The notes beneath the pieces are model-generated. The model was not told the DNA's origin. It did not search any database and saw only the letters and a list, made by a program, of their open reading frames with translations. The position numbers were made by a program, and so were the translations under genes. A stretch of DNA of 64,000 bases, taken from assembly GCA_903813345.2 (NCBI GenBank), contig CAIIXF020000009.1, forward strand, positions 29,984,740 to 30,048,739, in the 5' to 3' direction. The DNA comes from Owenia fusiformis (taxonomy: Eukaryota; Annelida; Polychaeta; Sabellida; Oweniidae). Below are positions 63,623 to 64,000 of the stretch, one piece after another. How positions within the stretch are numbered: position 1 is the first letter of the stretch; the number at the start of each line of letters is the position of its first letter.

Positions 63623-64000
63623 GTAGGTGTATATGCAATTAACAACATTTTGAAGAGGAAATATAAAACATGGATAACAGCTGAGGCTAACTATGAAGGG
63701 TCAATAACTTAAATCCACATGAAAAATATTCCAGATTCCTTTTTTCAATTGCACCCATCGCACCCCCTGGCTACGCTTATGTTGTTCTCGGTGGACTTGT
63801 TTGACCTCTGTACTCAAAGTAATGGAGTAAATTGCACCACCTGGTTCATTTGCTTTACTTAGTAGTTGGTACTCCTCAGCGTTGCTATTATCTTGTTTTT
63901 AATGACCAACCAAAATATAGCTAAAGGGGCACTCTTAATTACAAAATATGAAAAAAAAATAAAGTCTGTAAAACAATTAGCTTTTTATGTCACCACCAGA
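63623..64000 (+). other. Start of intron 38
   Basis: No exon seen. The last bases (ATGTCACCACCAG) match the start of the TGTCACCA-type repeat. Confidence 0.5.

Overview
Eukaryotic, AT-rich, intron-dense DNA from a marine-type invertebrate. A lophotrochozoan (mollusc, annelid or brachiopod) is my best guess, at low confidence, from the arginine-asparagine linker cadherins, the CCGT-type repeats and the many TACAGGGTG mariner MITEs. No bacterial genes, rRNA, tRNA or CRISPR array were recognised.

The backbone is one very large gene on the + strand that enters from the left edge and leaves at the right edge: a long non-classical cadherin. I placed 39 coding exons between 178 and 63622. Each extracellular cadherin (EC) repeat is normally split over an A exon (41-49 codons) and a B exon (58-66 codons) joined by phase-0 introns. 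Summing the exons, with one of the two alternatives at 44345/45260, gives 5960 nt and a final phase of 2, as the last donor requires. Start codon, signal peptide, transmembrane segment and cytoplasmic tail lie outside the window. The last three exons look like a membrane-adjacent domain.

Notable parts of that gene: (i) a B+A exon module present four times in near-identical tandem copies (35.4-43.6 kb), each A exon preceded by a ladder of ~50-bp repeats that each carry a 3' splice site and the first codons of the exon; (ii) two homologous exons that the reading frame makes mutually exclusive; (iii) one fused A+B exon.

Two large introns host genes on the opposite strand. The 9.1-kb intron (15777-24894) holds two tandem paralogues of a small secreted Cys-rich + WAP-domain protein, an orphan third first exon and an array of 145-bp repeats. 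The 12.6-kb intron (47108-59728) holds a rhodopsin-class GPCR with a ~540-residue mucin-like stalk made of about 31 copies of a 17-residue repeat.

The rest is intron filled with mobile DNA: two decayed LINEs, at least seven mariner-type TIR elements, hAT-like and TTAA MITEs, two large CCGT-repeat elements near the window ends, and two TIR elements inserted between AAA and TTT with no target-site duplication. One of those has an empty-site control in the neighbouring tandem copies, which resembles the described Spy group of transposons.
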